Translations under genes and position numbers: made by a program
Assembly (NCBI GenBank): GCA_050246915.1
Contig: JBFWVD010000013.1
Coordinates: 25,327 to 89,326 of the forward strand
Source: JBFWVD01 sp050246915
GTDB lineage: Bacteria; Actinomycetota; Acidimicrobiia; Acidimicrobiales; Ilumatobacteraceae
DNA: 64,000 nt
Direction: 5' to 3'
Shown: one piece after another, positions 43,627 through 52,916 of the stretch
Layout of the letters: each line of letters starts with the position of its first letter
Position numbering within the stretch: the first letter of the stretch is position 1
Notes under the pieces: model-generated
The model's input: the letters and a program-made list of their open reading frames with translations, nothing else
What the model was told of the DNA's origin: nothing
Database searches by the model: none

Positions 43627-44601
43627 GTGGCCAAGGACAAGGGCAAGGACAAAGGCAAGGACGACGACGGTGAGGGCTCCAATCTGGTCCCCGCCATCAT
43701 CATTGCCGTCGGATTCATCCTCATGGGCAAGTTCGCCGGCGCCGGTGGCGCCGCAGCGCCCGCGGTAGCGGAAACGGCGACAACCGTCGAGGCCTCGGCT
43801 CATGGCGGTACGGAGGAGGAATCCTCGGGTGGATCGTCGGCAGAGGACACTCATGAGTCAGGGTCGGCGAGCGACGAGAAGTCCGAGACCACAGCGACCA
43901 CCGTCCCGCATTGGGAGTACGAGGGCGAGCACGGACCGGTGCATTGGGCCGATCTCACCAAGGACTATGCGGAGTGTGCCGATGGCACCAAGCAGTCGCC
44001 GATCGACGTCAAGGACCCGATCGTGGCATCGCTCACCGACGTCAAGTTCGATTTCGTGTCGCTGCCCGGCACCAACATCGACAACGGGCACGCCATCCAG
44101 GTGAAGTTCGACGCTGGTAGCTCGATCACCGTCGACGGGATCAAGTACGAGCTCAAGCAGATGCACTTCCACACCCCCAGCGAGCACACCTTCGACGGCA
44201 AGAGCTACGCGGCGGAACTCCACCTCGTGCACGCCGACAAGGACGGCAACCTCGCCGTGGTGGGCTTGCTGATCGAAGAGGGCGCGGCCAACGCCCGCCT
44301 CGATCCGCTGTTCAAGGCCATGCCGGCCAAGGCGGAGGCCGACGCCGCGACGGAGACCGCATCGGCCGGGTCGTACGAACTCGGCCTGTTGCTGCCCGAG
44401 GATCGTTCGACGATCCGCTACGAAGGGTCGTTGACCACGCCGCCATGCTCCGAGACCGTCCAGTGGCTCGTCGTGAAGGCGCCCATCACGATGTCGGCCG
44501 AGCAGATCAAGATGCTCGAGGAGCACCACAAGGACAACATCCGCCCGCCGCAGGAGCTCAACGGCCGCACGGTGCTGTCGGACAAGGGACCCGACGCCTG
44601 A
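43627..44601 (+). CDS. Alpha-type carbonic anhydrase, membrane-anchored
   Basis: About 324 residues from GTG 43627. A very basic start (KDKGKDKGKDD) precedes one membrane helix (LVPAIIIAVGFILMG). An acidic Ser/Thr/Glu linker of about 50 residues follows, then an alpha-carbonic anhydrase domain from about 95. Key features: QSPIDV, zinc ligands H180, H182 and H199 in QMHFHTPSEH and AELHLVH, and LTTPPCSETVQWLV. It hydrates CO2 to bicarbonate outside the membrane. A type II (N-in) anchor is inferred from the charges. Confidence 0.93.
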   Translation: MAKDKGKDKGKDDDGEGSNLVPAIIIAVGFILMGKFAGAGGAAAPAVAETATTVEASAHGGTEEESSGGSSAEDTHESGSASDEKSETTATTVPHWEYEGEHGPVHWADLTKDYAECADGTKQSPIDVKDPIVASLTDVKFDFVSLPGTNIDNGHAIQVKFDAGSSITVDGIKYELKQMHFHTPSEHTFDGKSYAAELHLVHADKDGNLAVVGLLIEEGAANARLDPLFKAMPAKAEADAATETASAGSYELGLLLPEDRSTIRYEGSLTTPPCSETVQWLVVKAPITMSAEQIKMLEEHHKDNIRPPQELNGRTVLSDKGPDA

Positions 44602-44656
44602 TCGGATGAGCTGCACGATCGGGTGACAAACCGGTGCTGCTCCCTACGCTGCGGCG

Positions 44657-45556
44657 ATGAGCACCACCCCACCGGCGATCGTGACGATCGCCTTCGCTCC
44701 TGAGGTCCTCTCCCCCAGCAACGATGCTGGCGGAGGGGACCTCGTTCAATTCTCACCGGCGTCGGTCGATGAGATCGAGGACGCCTTGTGGTTCGTGGGT
44801 GCTGAGTCGATCTCGCGATCGATCGATTCGGACGGACGCGTGCTGGTCATCGCCGGGTTCCACGATGTTGTGGTCGCGGCGGAAGCGGCGGCTGCGATCC
44901 CTCAGCTCGCCGCCCGTCAACCAGGATTGACGTGGGCCGTCGAGGAGATCGTCGACGACAGCTGGATGGACGAGTGGAAGGCCCACGCCCGACCGGTAGC
45001 GGTTGGCGACAGACTGGTCATCTGGCCGAGTTGGCTGCCGATCGAGGAGGGTTCGACCGCGGGTCGTGAGGTGGTGCTGCTCGATCCCGGGCGCGCGTTC
45101 GGCTCGGGCGCCCATCCGTCCACGGTGTTGGTGCTCGAGGAGTTGTCACGACTCGTGCGGCCCGGAGACCGTGTGCTCGATCTCGGTTGTGGATCGGGAG
45201 TGTTGGCCATCGCTGCGGTCATCCTCGGCGCCGGTGAGGCCGTGGCGCTCGACATCGATCCAGTGGCGATCGAGGTCACGTCGGCAAACGCCGCGCTCAA
45301 CGCCGTCGCCGATCGGATACAGGCCGCCGTCGTCGACGACGACCGGCTGCCCGCGGTGGATGTGGCGCTGGCCAACATCGGAGTCGTGCCGTTGCGGGAA
45401 CGATTGGCCGAACTGGAGCGCGCTGCTCCGATCGTGGTGTTGGCCGGTCTGCTGACCCATCAGGCCGAGGAGCTGGCGGCCGCCGCCACAGGGAGCGCCG
45501 TGTTGAGCCGCCCCATCGACGGATGGCAAGCGGTGACCATCATCCGCCGGTCCTGA
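44657..45556 (+). CDS. prmA: Ribosomal protein L11 methyltransferase (PrmA)
   Basis: 299 residues. An N-terminal substrate domain (AVEEIVDDSWMDEWKAHARPV) precedes the SAM domain: DPGRAFGSGAHPSTVLVLEEL, VLDLGCGSGVLAIAAVILGA, VALDIDPVAIEVTSANAALN and VDVALANIGVVPL. PrmA trimethylates L11. The family usually reads LVxANILAxxL at the last motif; here the residue after ANI is Gly, so a related acceptor is possible. It is convergent with the L,D-transpeptidase gene. A dyad is at 44916-44931. Confidence 0.88.
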   Translation: MSTTPPAIVTIAFAPEVLSPSNDAGGGDLVQFSPASVDEIEDALWFVGAESISRSIDSDGRVLVIAGFHDVVVAAEAAAAIPQLAARQPGLTWAVEEIVDDSWMDEWKAHARPVAVGDRLVIWPSWLPIEEGSTAGREVVLLDPGRAFGSGAHPSTVLVLEELSRLVRPGDRVLDLGCGSGVLAIAAVILGAGEAVALDIDPVAIEVTSANAALNAVADRIQAAVVDDDRLPAVDVALANIGVVPLRERLAELERAAPIVVLAGLLTHQAEELAAAATGSAVLSRPIDGWQAVTIIRRS

Positions 45557-45564
45557 GAACGGGT

Positions 45565-47055
45565 TCAGTACACCCAGACGTCGCGGCCGCGTGGCATCAG
45601 CTCGCTGTCCCACATGAAGTTCATGGCGCTCACCGACAGCCGCACGCACCCGTGCGATGCGTTGTAGCCCGGCACGTCGAGCGATCCGTGGAAGGCGATG
45701 CCAGCGTTGAAGTACTTGGGCCGCCACAGCCGTCCGAGGTCGCTCACTCGCCAGCCATCGGGCCGATCGAAGTAGATCTTGAAGCGACCCGGGTAGGTGA
45801 TGGCGTCGCCGACGATGATCTTCTTGGTGATCGGCGAGCGTTCCGTGAACGCGATCTCCGATCCGGTCGAGACGTTGAAGACGAACGATGTCTGGCCGCT
45901 GAGCACGACGTAGAGGAGTTGGCGGGGCTTGTCGACCTCGAGCATGTCGCCGGCCGTCGTGAGCGCCTGGGGCGGCGAAGCCGTCATCATGGCGTTCACT
46001 GTCTCGGCATCGGCGATGCCGGTGCGGGCGAGCCCTTCGTACTTCTGGAACGCCAAGACCGCCTGCGACAGGTTGCCTCCGTAGCGCGCATCGATGGGGC
46101 CGACCCAGTAGTGCAGATCGGTCAGCCGGTTCTGGATGGCGAGCACGTGATCGCCGGAATCGCCGGGGCGGGCCGGGGTCAACGATGTTGACGAAGCCAC
46201 CCAGTACCCGGTGCCATTGCCCGAACCGCTGAGCGGTGCGGCGATGGCGACGGTGCGTTGCCCGACTGGTGAGGGTGCCGCGCCGGCGAACGTCGCCGTT
46301 CCGAACGTGAACACGCCCCCGTCACTCGAGGTGATCCACAGGCCATTGCCGTCCGCGGTTCCGGCCGCTCCGACGACGCGACCATTGGGCACGACCGCGA
46401 TGGCGGGGAGACCTCCGAGATCGGGGGCGGCGCCAAAGGCGTGGATGCCGCCGTCGGCGGTGATGATCCAGTACCCATCGGCCTGCGGGCGCATGACGAT
46501 GTCGACGGCATCCGACTTCACGCCTCGACCGACCAGCGAACCGAAGAAGGGAACGTCACCGAAGGTGAACACTCCCCCGTCGAGCGCCACTTCGAGATAG
46601 CCCCGTCCACTCGGTGACGCCGCGATCGACACGATCGGTCGGGTGAGGCGTGTGCCACCCATCGACCCGTAGAACCCGGCGTCGCCGTAGGTGAACATGC
46701 CGCCGTCGGACGCCACCATCCAATACCCGTGGCCGCTGGCGGTACCGACCATGTCGACGATGGGCTGGTTCAGTTTCAGATCAGTGGGAGCTCCATGGAA
46801 CTCGGCGCCGCCGTAGGTGAACAACCCACCATCGGACGCGACCAGCCAGTAGCCACCTTGCGGAGAGGCGGCCATGGACACCACCGGTCGCTGCGTGTCA
46901 CTGGGTGCGCCGAGGGCCGGTGCGCCACCGACGCTCTGGACCGAGTTGGTCGCGGCGGCTGCGGGGGATGCGGTGATGGTCAAAACCCCGGCAACCGACG
47001 CGCTGAGGACAGCAGCGATGGCACCGGTTCGGCGGAGGGGGGTGAGACGAAGCAC
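45565..47055 (-). CDS. Secreted L,D-transpeptidase with five propeller-like repeats
   Basis: 496 residues. Signal peptide (GAIAAVLSASVAGVLTITA), then about five repeats of about 45 residues with GGYWLVASDGGLFTYG, HGYWMVASDGGMFTYG, RGYLEVALDGGVFTFG, DGYWIITADGGIHAFG and NGLWITSSDGGVFTFG. A peptidoglycan-binding domain follows (HVLAIQNRLTDLHYWVGPID), then the YkuD domain with IAFHGSLDVPGY and catalytic C470 in SHGCVRLS. It cross-links peptidoglycan; the repeats probably bind wall or surface. The near-match dyad at 46178-46192 is one base short. Confidence 0.93.
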   Translation of the reverse strand: MLRLTPLRRTGAIAAVLSASVAGVLTITASPAAAATNSVQSVGGAPALGAPSDTQRPVVSMAASPQGGYWLVASDGGLFTYGGAEFHGAPTDLKLNQPIVDMVGTASGHGYWMVASDGGMFTYGDAGFYGSMGGTRLTRPIVSIAASPSGRGYLEVALDGGVFTFGDVPFFGSLVGRGVKSDAVDIVMRPQADGYWIITADGGIHAFGAAPDLGGLPAIAVVPNGRVVGAAGTADGNGLWITSSDGGVFTFGTATFAGAAPSPVGQRTVAIAAPLSGSGNGTGYWVASSTSLTPARPGDSGDHVLAIQNRLTDLHYWVGPIDARYGGNLSQAVLAFQKYEGLARTGIADAETVNAMMTASPPQALTTAGDMLEVDKPRQLLYVVLSGQTSFVFNVSTGSEIAFTERSPITKKIIVGDAITYPGRFKIYFDRPDGWRVSDLGRLWRPKYFNAGIAFHGSLDVPGYNASHGCVRLSVSAMNFMWDSELMPRGRDVWVY

Positions 47056-47162
47056 GGTTTTTCGAGGTTAGGCAACAATGCCGGCACTGACGCGGCAATC
47101 GGCGGTGGTCATGTGTCCGCTCAAGTCGCGCGTGTCAGCGGACTCGACTATCAAGGGCACTC

Positions 47163-48788
47163 ATGGAAAGCGATCCGCGGCAATCTCGTTCCGCGCCGAC
47201 CCGCGCTGACGTCGTCATCGTCGGCGGTGGGCACAACGGTCTCGTGTCTGCGGCCTATCTCGCACGCGCCGGACGGCAGGTGACGGTGCTCGAGCGAGGT
47301 GACGTCCTCGGCGGTGCAGCGATCTCCAGCGCGGTGTTCGCCGGCGTCGACGCGAAGTTGTCCCGGTATGCCTATCTGGTCTCGCTCCTCCCCGATCAGA
47401 TCGTCGCCGAGTTGGGTATCGCCGTGCGATGTGCGTCGCGTCGGGTGTCCAGCTTCACCCCGGTCGGTGGCGGTGCCGGTGCCGGGGCTGGTGCGACCGC
47501 GACCGGTCTGTTCGTGGGGCGTGGTGACGCTGAGCGACAACGCACTGCTGCATCGTTCACCTCGCTCACCGGCTCCGAGCGCGAGTGGGAGCGTTGGCAA
47601 TCGTTCTACGGACGCATCGCCCGTGCGGCCCAGCGTCTCGCCCCGACGTTGCTCGAGCCGCTGTGCGGTGTCGACGAGCTGCGTCGTGTGGTCGATGACG
47701 ATGAGACGTGGCGCGATCTGTTCGAGGCCCCCATCGCCGAGGTGATCGAGCGCGAGTTCACCCACGACGTGGTGCGCGGAGTGGTTCTGACCGATGCGCT
47801 CATCGGCACGTTCACCGACGGCCACGATCTCGACGCCAACCGATGCTTCCTGTACCACGTCATCGGCAACGGTGACGGCGAGTGGAAGGTGCCCATCGGT
47901 GGGATGGGGGTGCTGGCATCAGAACTGACACGGGTAGCGCTCGCCGCGGGCGCACGAATAGTCACCGGCGCCGAGGTCCTCTCCATCGACACCGATGGCC
48001 ATCACGCAGATGTCCGCTATCGCCATGGCGATGACGAGGTGACCCTTGGCGCCCGGCATGTCCTCGTGAACGCATCGCCACGGGAACTGGCGCGGCTCCG
48101 CCTGGGTGCAGGATCGTCAACTCTGGTTGACCGCGCCGTGGTCGAGGGATGTCAGATCAAGGTGAACATGCTGCTCGAGCGGCTGCCTCGGCTGCGTTGT
48201 GGCGTCGATGCCCGAGACGCGTTCGCCGGGACCTTCCATCTCGACGAGAGCTACGACCAACTCACCATCGCCCACGGCGAGGCGTCGCGCGGGCTCGTCC
48301 CCTCGGTGGTGCCCGGCGAGTTGTACTGCCACTCGCTCAGCGACCCCAGCATCCTCGGTCCGGAGTTGGTGGCGCGTGGTTGCCACACGCTCACACTGTT
48401 CGGGCTTCACCTGCCCGCGACGTTGTTCGACGCCGACAACGACGGTGTCACCGCGGAGGTGGTGCGGAGGCTCATCGCCGGGCTCGACGCGCACCTCGAC
48501 GAGCCGCTCAGCGACTGCCTGGTCCGAGACGTCGAGGGGCGTCCGTGCATCGAGGCGCACTCGCCGCTCGACCTCGATCATGAACTGGGACTTCCCCGGG
48601 GCAACATCTTCCATCGCCCCTTGCGCTGGCCCTATGCCGAGGACGTCGACGACGTCGGTCGTTGGGGGGTGGAGACCGGCGATGACAACGTGTGGCTCTG
48701 CGGTGCAGGCGCGCGACGTGGCGGCGGCGTTTCCGGAATTCCGGGGCGCAATGCCGCTATGGCCGTGCTGCAGCGAACGGCGAACTGA
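47163..48788 (+). CDS. CrtI/PYROXD2-like FAD oxidoreductase
   Basis: 541 residues. The start ADVVIVGGGHNGLVSAAYLARAG then VTVLERGDVLGGAAIS is the FAD-binding motif of the phytoene-desaturase superfamily. The end has WLCGAGARRGGGVSGIPGRNAAMAVL. It lacks carotenoid-gene neighbours, so a role in carotenoid synthesis is doubtful; PYROXD2-type proteins of unknown function fit better. A dyad is at 48116-48131. Confidence 0.85.
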   Translation: MESDPRQSRSAPTRADVVIVGGGHNGLVSAAYLARAGRQVTVLERGDVLGGAAISSAVFAGVDAKLSRYAYLVSLLPDQIVAELGIAVRCASRRVSSFTPVGGGAGAGAGATATGLFVGRGDAERQRTAASFTSLTGSEREWERWQSFYGRIARAAQRLAPTLLEPLCGVDELRRVVDDDETWRDLFEAPIAEVIEREFTHDVVRGVVLTDALIGTFTDGHDLDANRCFLYHVIGNGDGEWKVPIGGMGVLASELTRVALAAGARIVTGAEVLSIDTDGHHADVRYRHGDDEVTLGARHVLVNASPRELARLRLGAGSSTLVDRAVVEGCQIKVNMLLERLPRLRCGVDARDAFAGTFHLDESYDQLTIAHGEASRGLVPSVVPGELYCHSLSDPSILGPELVARGCHTLTLFGLHLPATLFDADNDGVTAEVVRRLIAGLDAHLDEPLSDCLVRDVEGRPCIEAHSPLDLDHELGLPRGNIFHRPLRWPYAEDVDDVGRWGVETGDDNVWLCGAGARRGGGVSGIPGRNAAMAVLQRTAN

Positions 48789-48807
48789 CAGCGCCGACGG
48801 TGGTCGC

Positions 48808-49239
48808 TCAGGGAGCGGTGGCGAGAGCCGACACGACGCGGTCGGCGAAGTCCTCGACGCTCCTGGCGATGCGATCACGGCGGATGGCCATGCCGCCGAG
48901 CACCTCGGCGCCGAGGTCACGCACGGTGTCGGTCATCTTGTCGAGGACCTTGCCGGGGTTGAGGGCATATGTGCAGTACACGATGGCCTTCTTGCCCGAG
49001 ATGGCCGGGAGCGCGCGCAGTCGGCCCATGCCCGCTGGCTTCATGCCCACCACGAAATGGCCTTGGGTCCAGCTACCGATGATGACCAGGTCGGCCAGGG
49101 CCAGGGCCCGCAGATCGATGTCGGTGTCGCTGTTGACGGCCAGGACGTCGATGCCTCGCTTGGCCAGCGCCGGCACCATCAAGTTCGCGGCCCGCTTGGT
49201 GTTCCCCGTGAGGCTCTCGTAGATGATCATCGCCTTCAT
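48808..49239 (-). CDS. Flavodoxin-like protein
   Basis: 143 residues from ATG 49239, with AAAGGA upstream. The FMN phosphate loop is IIYESLTGNTKRAA and the second loop GSWTQGHFVVG; the third is VYCTYALNPG. It looks like a short-chain flavodoxin or flavodoxin-domain electron carrier. Partners are not evident; it is convergent with the FAD oxidoreductase gene. Confidence 0.87.
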   Translation of the reverse strand: MKAMIIYESLTGNTKRAANLMVPALAKRGIDVLAVNSDTDIDLRALALADLVIIGSWTQGHFVVGMKPAGMGRLRALPAISGKKAIVYCTYALNPGKVLDKMTDTVRDLGAEVLGGMAIRRDRIARSVEDFADRVVSALATAP

Positions 49240-49338
49240 GGGATGACGGTCCTTTCGTCGAGTCCCCAACTTCTAGCAAAGATCACGACCGCCGCGGCAG
49301 GACCGTCGGTCATGACCGCTCCCGGCAGCGCTGCCTGA

Positions 49339-49998
49339 TCACTCGATGCGCCAATCGATCGGGGGCCGTCCGGCCGCTTCCAGCGCGGCGTTCACCTTCG
49401 AGAAGGGTCGACTGCCGAAGAAGCCGTTGTGGGCGGACAGTGGCGATGGATGGGCCGACTCGATGACCACGTGTTGCGGTCCGGTGATCAGCGACTTCTT
49501 CTTGCGGGCGTATCCGCCCCACAGCACGAACACGACCCGCTCGGGTTTGGCGTCGGCGGCCCGGATGATCTGGTCGGTGAAGGTCTCCCAGCCCTTGCCG
49601 GCATGTGACGCCGCAGCATGAGCCCGAACCGTGAGTACCGCGTTGAGCAGCAACACACCTTGACGGGCCCATGACTCGAGGCATCCGTGATCGGGGGCTT
49701 CGATCCCCAGATCGCTGTGCAACTCCTTGTAGATGTTCTGCAACGACGGAGGGATGGCCACGCCTCGGCGGACCGAGAAGCACAGACCATGGGCCTGACC
49801 CGGACCGTGATAGGGGTCCTGCCCCAAGATCAGGACTTCGAGGTCGGCATACGGCGTGAGGTGCAACGCCGCGAAGACCTCCTCCGGTGCGGGATACACG
49901 GCCCCCTTGGCCCGTTCCGCCGAGACGAACTGCTGCAGATCCGCCCAATAGGGCTGCTGCAGCTCGGCGCGCAGCACCGGGTTCCAATCGGTCTTCAC
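49339..49998 (-). CDS. ung: Uracil-DNA glycosylase, family 1
   Basis: 219 residues from GTG 49998 (VKTDWNPVLRAEL); the open frame upstream to 50097 is rejected as untypical. The water-activating motif is LGQDPYHGPGQAHGLCFSV with D61 and H64; the Leu-loop motif is HPSPLSAHNGF with H183. It removes uracil from DNA in base excision repair. A dyad lies at 49649-49664. Confidence 0.94.
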   Translation of the reverse strand: MKTDWNPVLRAELQQPYWADLQQFVSAERAKGAVYPAPEEVFAALHLTPYADLEVLILGQDPYHGPGQAHGLCFSVRRGVAIPPSLQNIYKELHSDLGIEAPDHGCLESWARQGVLLLNAVLTVRAHAAASHAGKGWETFTDQIIRAADAKPERVVFVLWGGYARKKKSLITGPQHVVIESAHPSPLSAHNGFFGSRPFSKVNAALEAAGRPPIDWRIE

Positions 49999-50111
49999 CG
50001 CCCAATCATTGCGCCGCCGACCAACTGATCTCGACCCCTTGGGTGCTCGGCTGCCACCCCGGCTAACGTCCCTCAAGGATTTTTCGACCTCGTACAACAG
50101 GAGATCAGGTC

Positions 50112-51014
50112 ATGGGAGCACTCGACGGCAAAGTCGCCATCATCACCGGCGCCGGCCGCGGCTTGGGCCGTGAGCACGCGCTGCTGTTCGCGTCGGAAGG
50201 CGCCAAGGTCGTGGTGAACGATCTCGGTGGGGCCGCCGACGGATCGGGCAGTGACCAGACCCCGGCCGAGCAGGTGGTCGCCGAGATCAAGGCCATGGGC
50301 GGCGAGGCCATCGCCAACGCCGACAACGTCGCCGATTGGGAAGGCGGCCAGCGCCTCATCAACGCCGCGGTCGAGACGTTCGGCGATCTCAACATCCTCG
50401 TGAACAACGCCGGCATCTTGCGTGACCGGGTCATCGTGAACATGACAGAGGCCGAGTGGGACGCCGTCATCCACGTGCACCTCAAGGGCCATTTCGTTCC
50501 CACCCGCTTCGCTGCCAACTACTGGCGCGAGCAGGTGAAGGCGGGCAAGGAAGTGAAGGCCGCCATCATCAACACCTCTTCGACCTCGGGCATCTTCTCC
50601 AACCCCGGTCAGTCCAACTACGGCGCCGCCAAGAGCGGCATCGCCACGCTCACCGAGATCGCCGCCAAGGAGCTCGTTCGTTACGGCGTGCGCGTCAACG
50701 CCATCTGCCCCGCCGCCCGCACCCGCCTCACCATGGGCTCGCCCGGCACGCAGGACACCATGGCTCCCCCCACTGACGGCTTCGACGTCATGGACCCCGC
50801 CAACGTCTCGCCGTGGGTCGGCTACCTCGCCTCCGACGACTGCACCATCACCGGTCGCACCTTCATCGTGTACGGCGGTTATGTCGGTCTCGTGCACCCG
50901 TGGACCGTCGTCGACTCCATCGACACCGACCACCGCTGGACCCAGGCAGAGCTGAAGGTGGCAGGACAGAAGCTGGCCGACCACAAGTTCAACATCGTCA
51001 CCCCGTTCGGCTGA
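50112..51014 (+). CDS. SDR-type (3R)-hydroxyacyl-CoA dehydrogenase-like protein
   Basis: 300 residues. GRGLGREHALLFASEGAKVVVNDLGGAADG at the N-terminus is the pattern of the dehydrogenase part of type 2 multifunctional beta-oxidation enzymes. NNAGILRDRVIVNMTEAEWDAVIHVHLKGHF and the NYGAAKSG catalytic Tyr/Lys follow. A C-terminal extension (GYVGLVHPWTVVDSIDTDHR) is usual for this actinobacterial group. It likely acts on lipid or steroid CoA esters. Confidence 0.88.
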   Translation: MGALDGKVAIITGAGRGLGREHALLFASEGAKVVVNDLGGAADGSGSDQTPAEQVVAEIKAMGGEAIANADNVADWEGGQRLINAAVETFGDLNILVNNAGILRDRVIVNMTEAEWDAVIHVHLKGHFVPTRFAANYWREQVKAGKEVKAAIINTSSTSGIFSNPGQSNYGAAKSGIATLTEIAAKELVRYGVRVNAICPAARTRLTMGSPGTQDTMAPPTDGFDVMDPANVSPWVGYLASDDCTITGRTFIVYGGYVGLVHPWTVVDSIDTDHRWTQAELKVAGQKLADHKFNIVTPFG

Positions 51015-51173
51015 TCACGCCCCGGCCGACCGGCCGGACGACCATATGAATCTGGCAGGAGTCCGCACCATGATCGGTGCGGGCTCCGTCGCGTTCGGCC
51101 ACCTCCCGCTCGCCGCTGGCCGCTGGCAGCTGGCCGATAGGCTCGCTCTGTACAACGTATGGAGGAGTGGCGC

Positions 51174-52049
51174 ATGGGGGCCCGAACGATCCGCCTACCC
51201 GGTCTCGACGGGGTGACGCTGGCAGCTGACGCGTACGGCGATCCTTCGGCGCGGCCGGTGCTGTTCGCCCACGGGGGCGGCCAGACCCGTCACTCGTGGG
51301 CGCGCACGTGTGCATCGCTCGCCGACAGGGGCTGGTACACGGTCACGGTCGATCTGCGTGGGCACGGCGACAGCGATTGGTCGCCCGACGGCATCTACGG
51401 CCTCGATCGTTTCGCCGGTGATCTCCACGTCGCGTCGCAGTCGCTCGGCGATCGTGTCGCCCTGGTGGGCGCGTCGTTGGGTGGTCTGGCTTCCCTGGTG
51501 GCGGTGGCGGAGATGACCCCGTCGGTAGCCACCATGGTGGTGCTGGTCGACATCGCTCCCAAGGCGGAGATCGAAGGCGTGCGCCGCATCGGGACGTTCA
51601 TGCGCGACGGTCTCGGCGGCTTCGACACCCTCGAGGATGTGGCCGACGCCATCGCTGCGTACAACCCCCATCGTCCGCGCTCGAAGGATCTGAACGGTCT
51701 GAAGAAGAACGTCCGCCAGCGCGACGACGGACGCTGGTACTGGCATTGGGACCCCAAGTTCATGCGGCCAGCGGAGGATGTCGCCAACGCCGAGCGTGGA
51801 TACACACAACAAGTGCGACTCGAAGAGGCCGCCCGTCGCGTCACCATCCCCACGCTCCTCATCCGCGGTGGGTCCAGCGACGTGGTGAGCGAAGAGGGGG
51901 CTCGCCACATGCTGAGCCTCGTGCCCCACGCCGAATGGGTCGACGTGGCCGGCGCCGGCCACATGGTCACTGGCGATCGAAACGATGCGTTCAACGACGC
52001 GGTCGTGTCGTTCCTCGAGCGCACCGCCAGCCAGATCGAGGCGTCATGA
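51174..52049 (+). CDS. Alpha/beta hydrolase
   Basis: 291 residues from ATG 51174, which has GGAGGAG at 51161-51167; ATG 51159 is the alternative. Features: FAHGGGQTRHSW oxyanion region, VDLRGHGDSDWSPDG, nucleophile VGASLGGLASL, late IRGGSSDVVSEE and the histidine in GAGHMVTGDR. It resembles epoxide hydrolase or peroxidase-like hydrolases. The stop overlaps the following SDR gene (ATGA), so the two probably act on one substrate. Confidence 0.88.
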   Translation: MGARTIRLPGLDGVTLAADAYGDPSARPVLFAHGGGQTRHSWARTCASLADRGWYTVTVDLRGHGDSDWSPDGIYGLDRFAGDLHVASQSLGDRVALVGASLGGLASLVAVAEMTPSVATMVVLVDIAPKAEIEGVRRIGTFMRDGLGGFDTLEDVADAIAAYNPHRPRSKDLNGLKKNVRQRDDGRWYWHWDPKFMRPAEDVANAERGYTQQVRLEEAARRVTIPTLLIRGGSSDVVSEEGARHMLSLVPHAEWVDVAGAGHMVTGDRNDAFNDAVVSFLERTASQIEAS

Positions 52050-52873
52050 ACCTCGGGTTGTCGGGCCGGACCGTGCTGGTCACCGGCGCCCATCGCGGCA
52101 CGGGTGCAGCCACGGCTGAGGTGTTCGCCGAGGAAGGCGCCGATGTCATCGTGCACGGGTTCGCTCCCGACGGCGCCAGCGTCGACGCGGGAGCTGGCAA
52201 TCCCGAGGAAGTGGCGGCGGCCATCAGGGCCAAGGGATGGTCGGCCCGTGCCATCTTCGGCGACATCCGGACCGATGCGGGCGCAATCGATGTTGCGCAG
52301 CAGTGCGGTCACGTCGACGTGCTCATCAACAACTACGGCGTGGCCGATCGCGGTCGATGGTTCGACGAGGACACCGGGTCCGATGAGTGGTTCGAGTCGT
52401 ACAACCGCAACGTCGTGACCGGCGTGCGTCTGGTGCGTCTGCTCGCACCGTCGATGGTCGCGGGCCGCTGGGGACGGATCGTCTTCTTGGGAACGATGGG
52501 CACCAGTCGACCGGGAAACCGCAACCCGCACTACTACGCGGCCAAGAGTGCGCTCACCGGTCTCACCGTCAGCTTGGCCAAGGAGATGGCCGGCACCGGT
52601 GTCACCGTCAACCTCGTCTCCCCCGGCATCGTGGCCACCGCCGAGGTGCGTGAGCGTTTCGTCCGACGGGCCGAGGCCCGTGGCGAACCGAGCGACTGGT
52701 CGTCGGTCCAGGGCCGCATCATCGCCGAGTTCGGCTCACCTGGGATCGGCATGGTGTGCGAACCGTCGCGGGTCGGACAACTGGTGGCGTTCGTGGCGTC
52801 CGAGGCAGGGCAGTACATCAACGCCGCCAACTTGCGCGTCGATGGCGGTATCGCCGACACCGTCACTCCCTAG
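52046..52873 (+). CDS. Short-chain dehydrogenase/reductase
   Basis: 275 residues from ATG 52046, overlapping the hydrolase stop. VLVTGAHRGTGAATAEVFAEEGA is the cofactor loop, NNYG at about 96 replaces NNAG, and the YxxxK is HYYAAKSALTG. The C-terminus is INAANLRVDGGIADTVTP. The substrate is unknown. It ends in TAG, and the next 42 bp are a 14-mer repeat shared with the convergent PHP gene. A dyad lies at 52282-52297. Confidence 0.88.
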   Translation: MNLGLSGRTVLVTGAHRGTGAATAEVFAEEGADVIVHGFAPDGASVDAGAGNPEEVAAAIRAKGWSARAIFGDIRTDAGAIDVAQQCGHVDVLINNYGVADRGRWFDEDTGSDEWFESYNRNVVTGVRLVRLLAPSMVAGRWGRIVFLGTMGTSRPGNRNPHYYAAKSALTGLTVSLAKEMAGTGVTVNLVSPGIVATAEVRERFVRRAEARGEPSDWSSVQGRIIAEFGSPGIGMVCEPSRVGQLVAFVASEAGQYINAANLRVDGGIADTVTP

Positions 52874-52874
52874 G

Positions 52875-52916
52875 TGCGCCAGCCTCGCTGCGCCGACCTC
52901 GCTGGGTCGACCTAGC
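52875..52916. repeat. Three 14-bp tandem units on the PHP gene stop codon
   Basis: Minus strand: GCTAGGTCGACCCA (52916-52903), GCGAGGTCGGCGCA (52902-52889), GCGAGGCTGGCGCA (52888-52875). The TAG in the first unit is the PHP gene stop; later units have GAG there. The block exactly fills the gap between two convergent TAG stops (52871-52873 and 52912-52914). Confidence 0.85.

Noticed and set aside
46178..46192. Additional dyad GTCAACGATGTTGAC
   Set aside because: The spacing is one base short (N5 between CAA and TTG), so it was not counted with the 16-bp family, though it may be a variant.
47163..48788. Carotenoid desaturase call for the CrtI-like gene
   Set aside because: No crtB, crtE or other carotenoid genes lie nearby, and the sequence fits the broader PYROXD2-like group.
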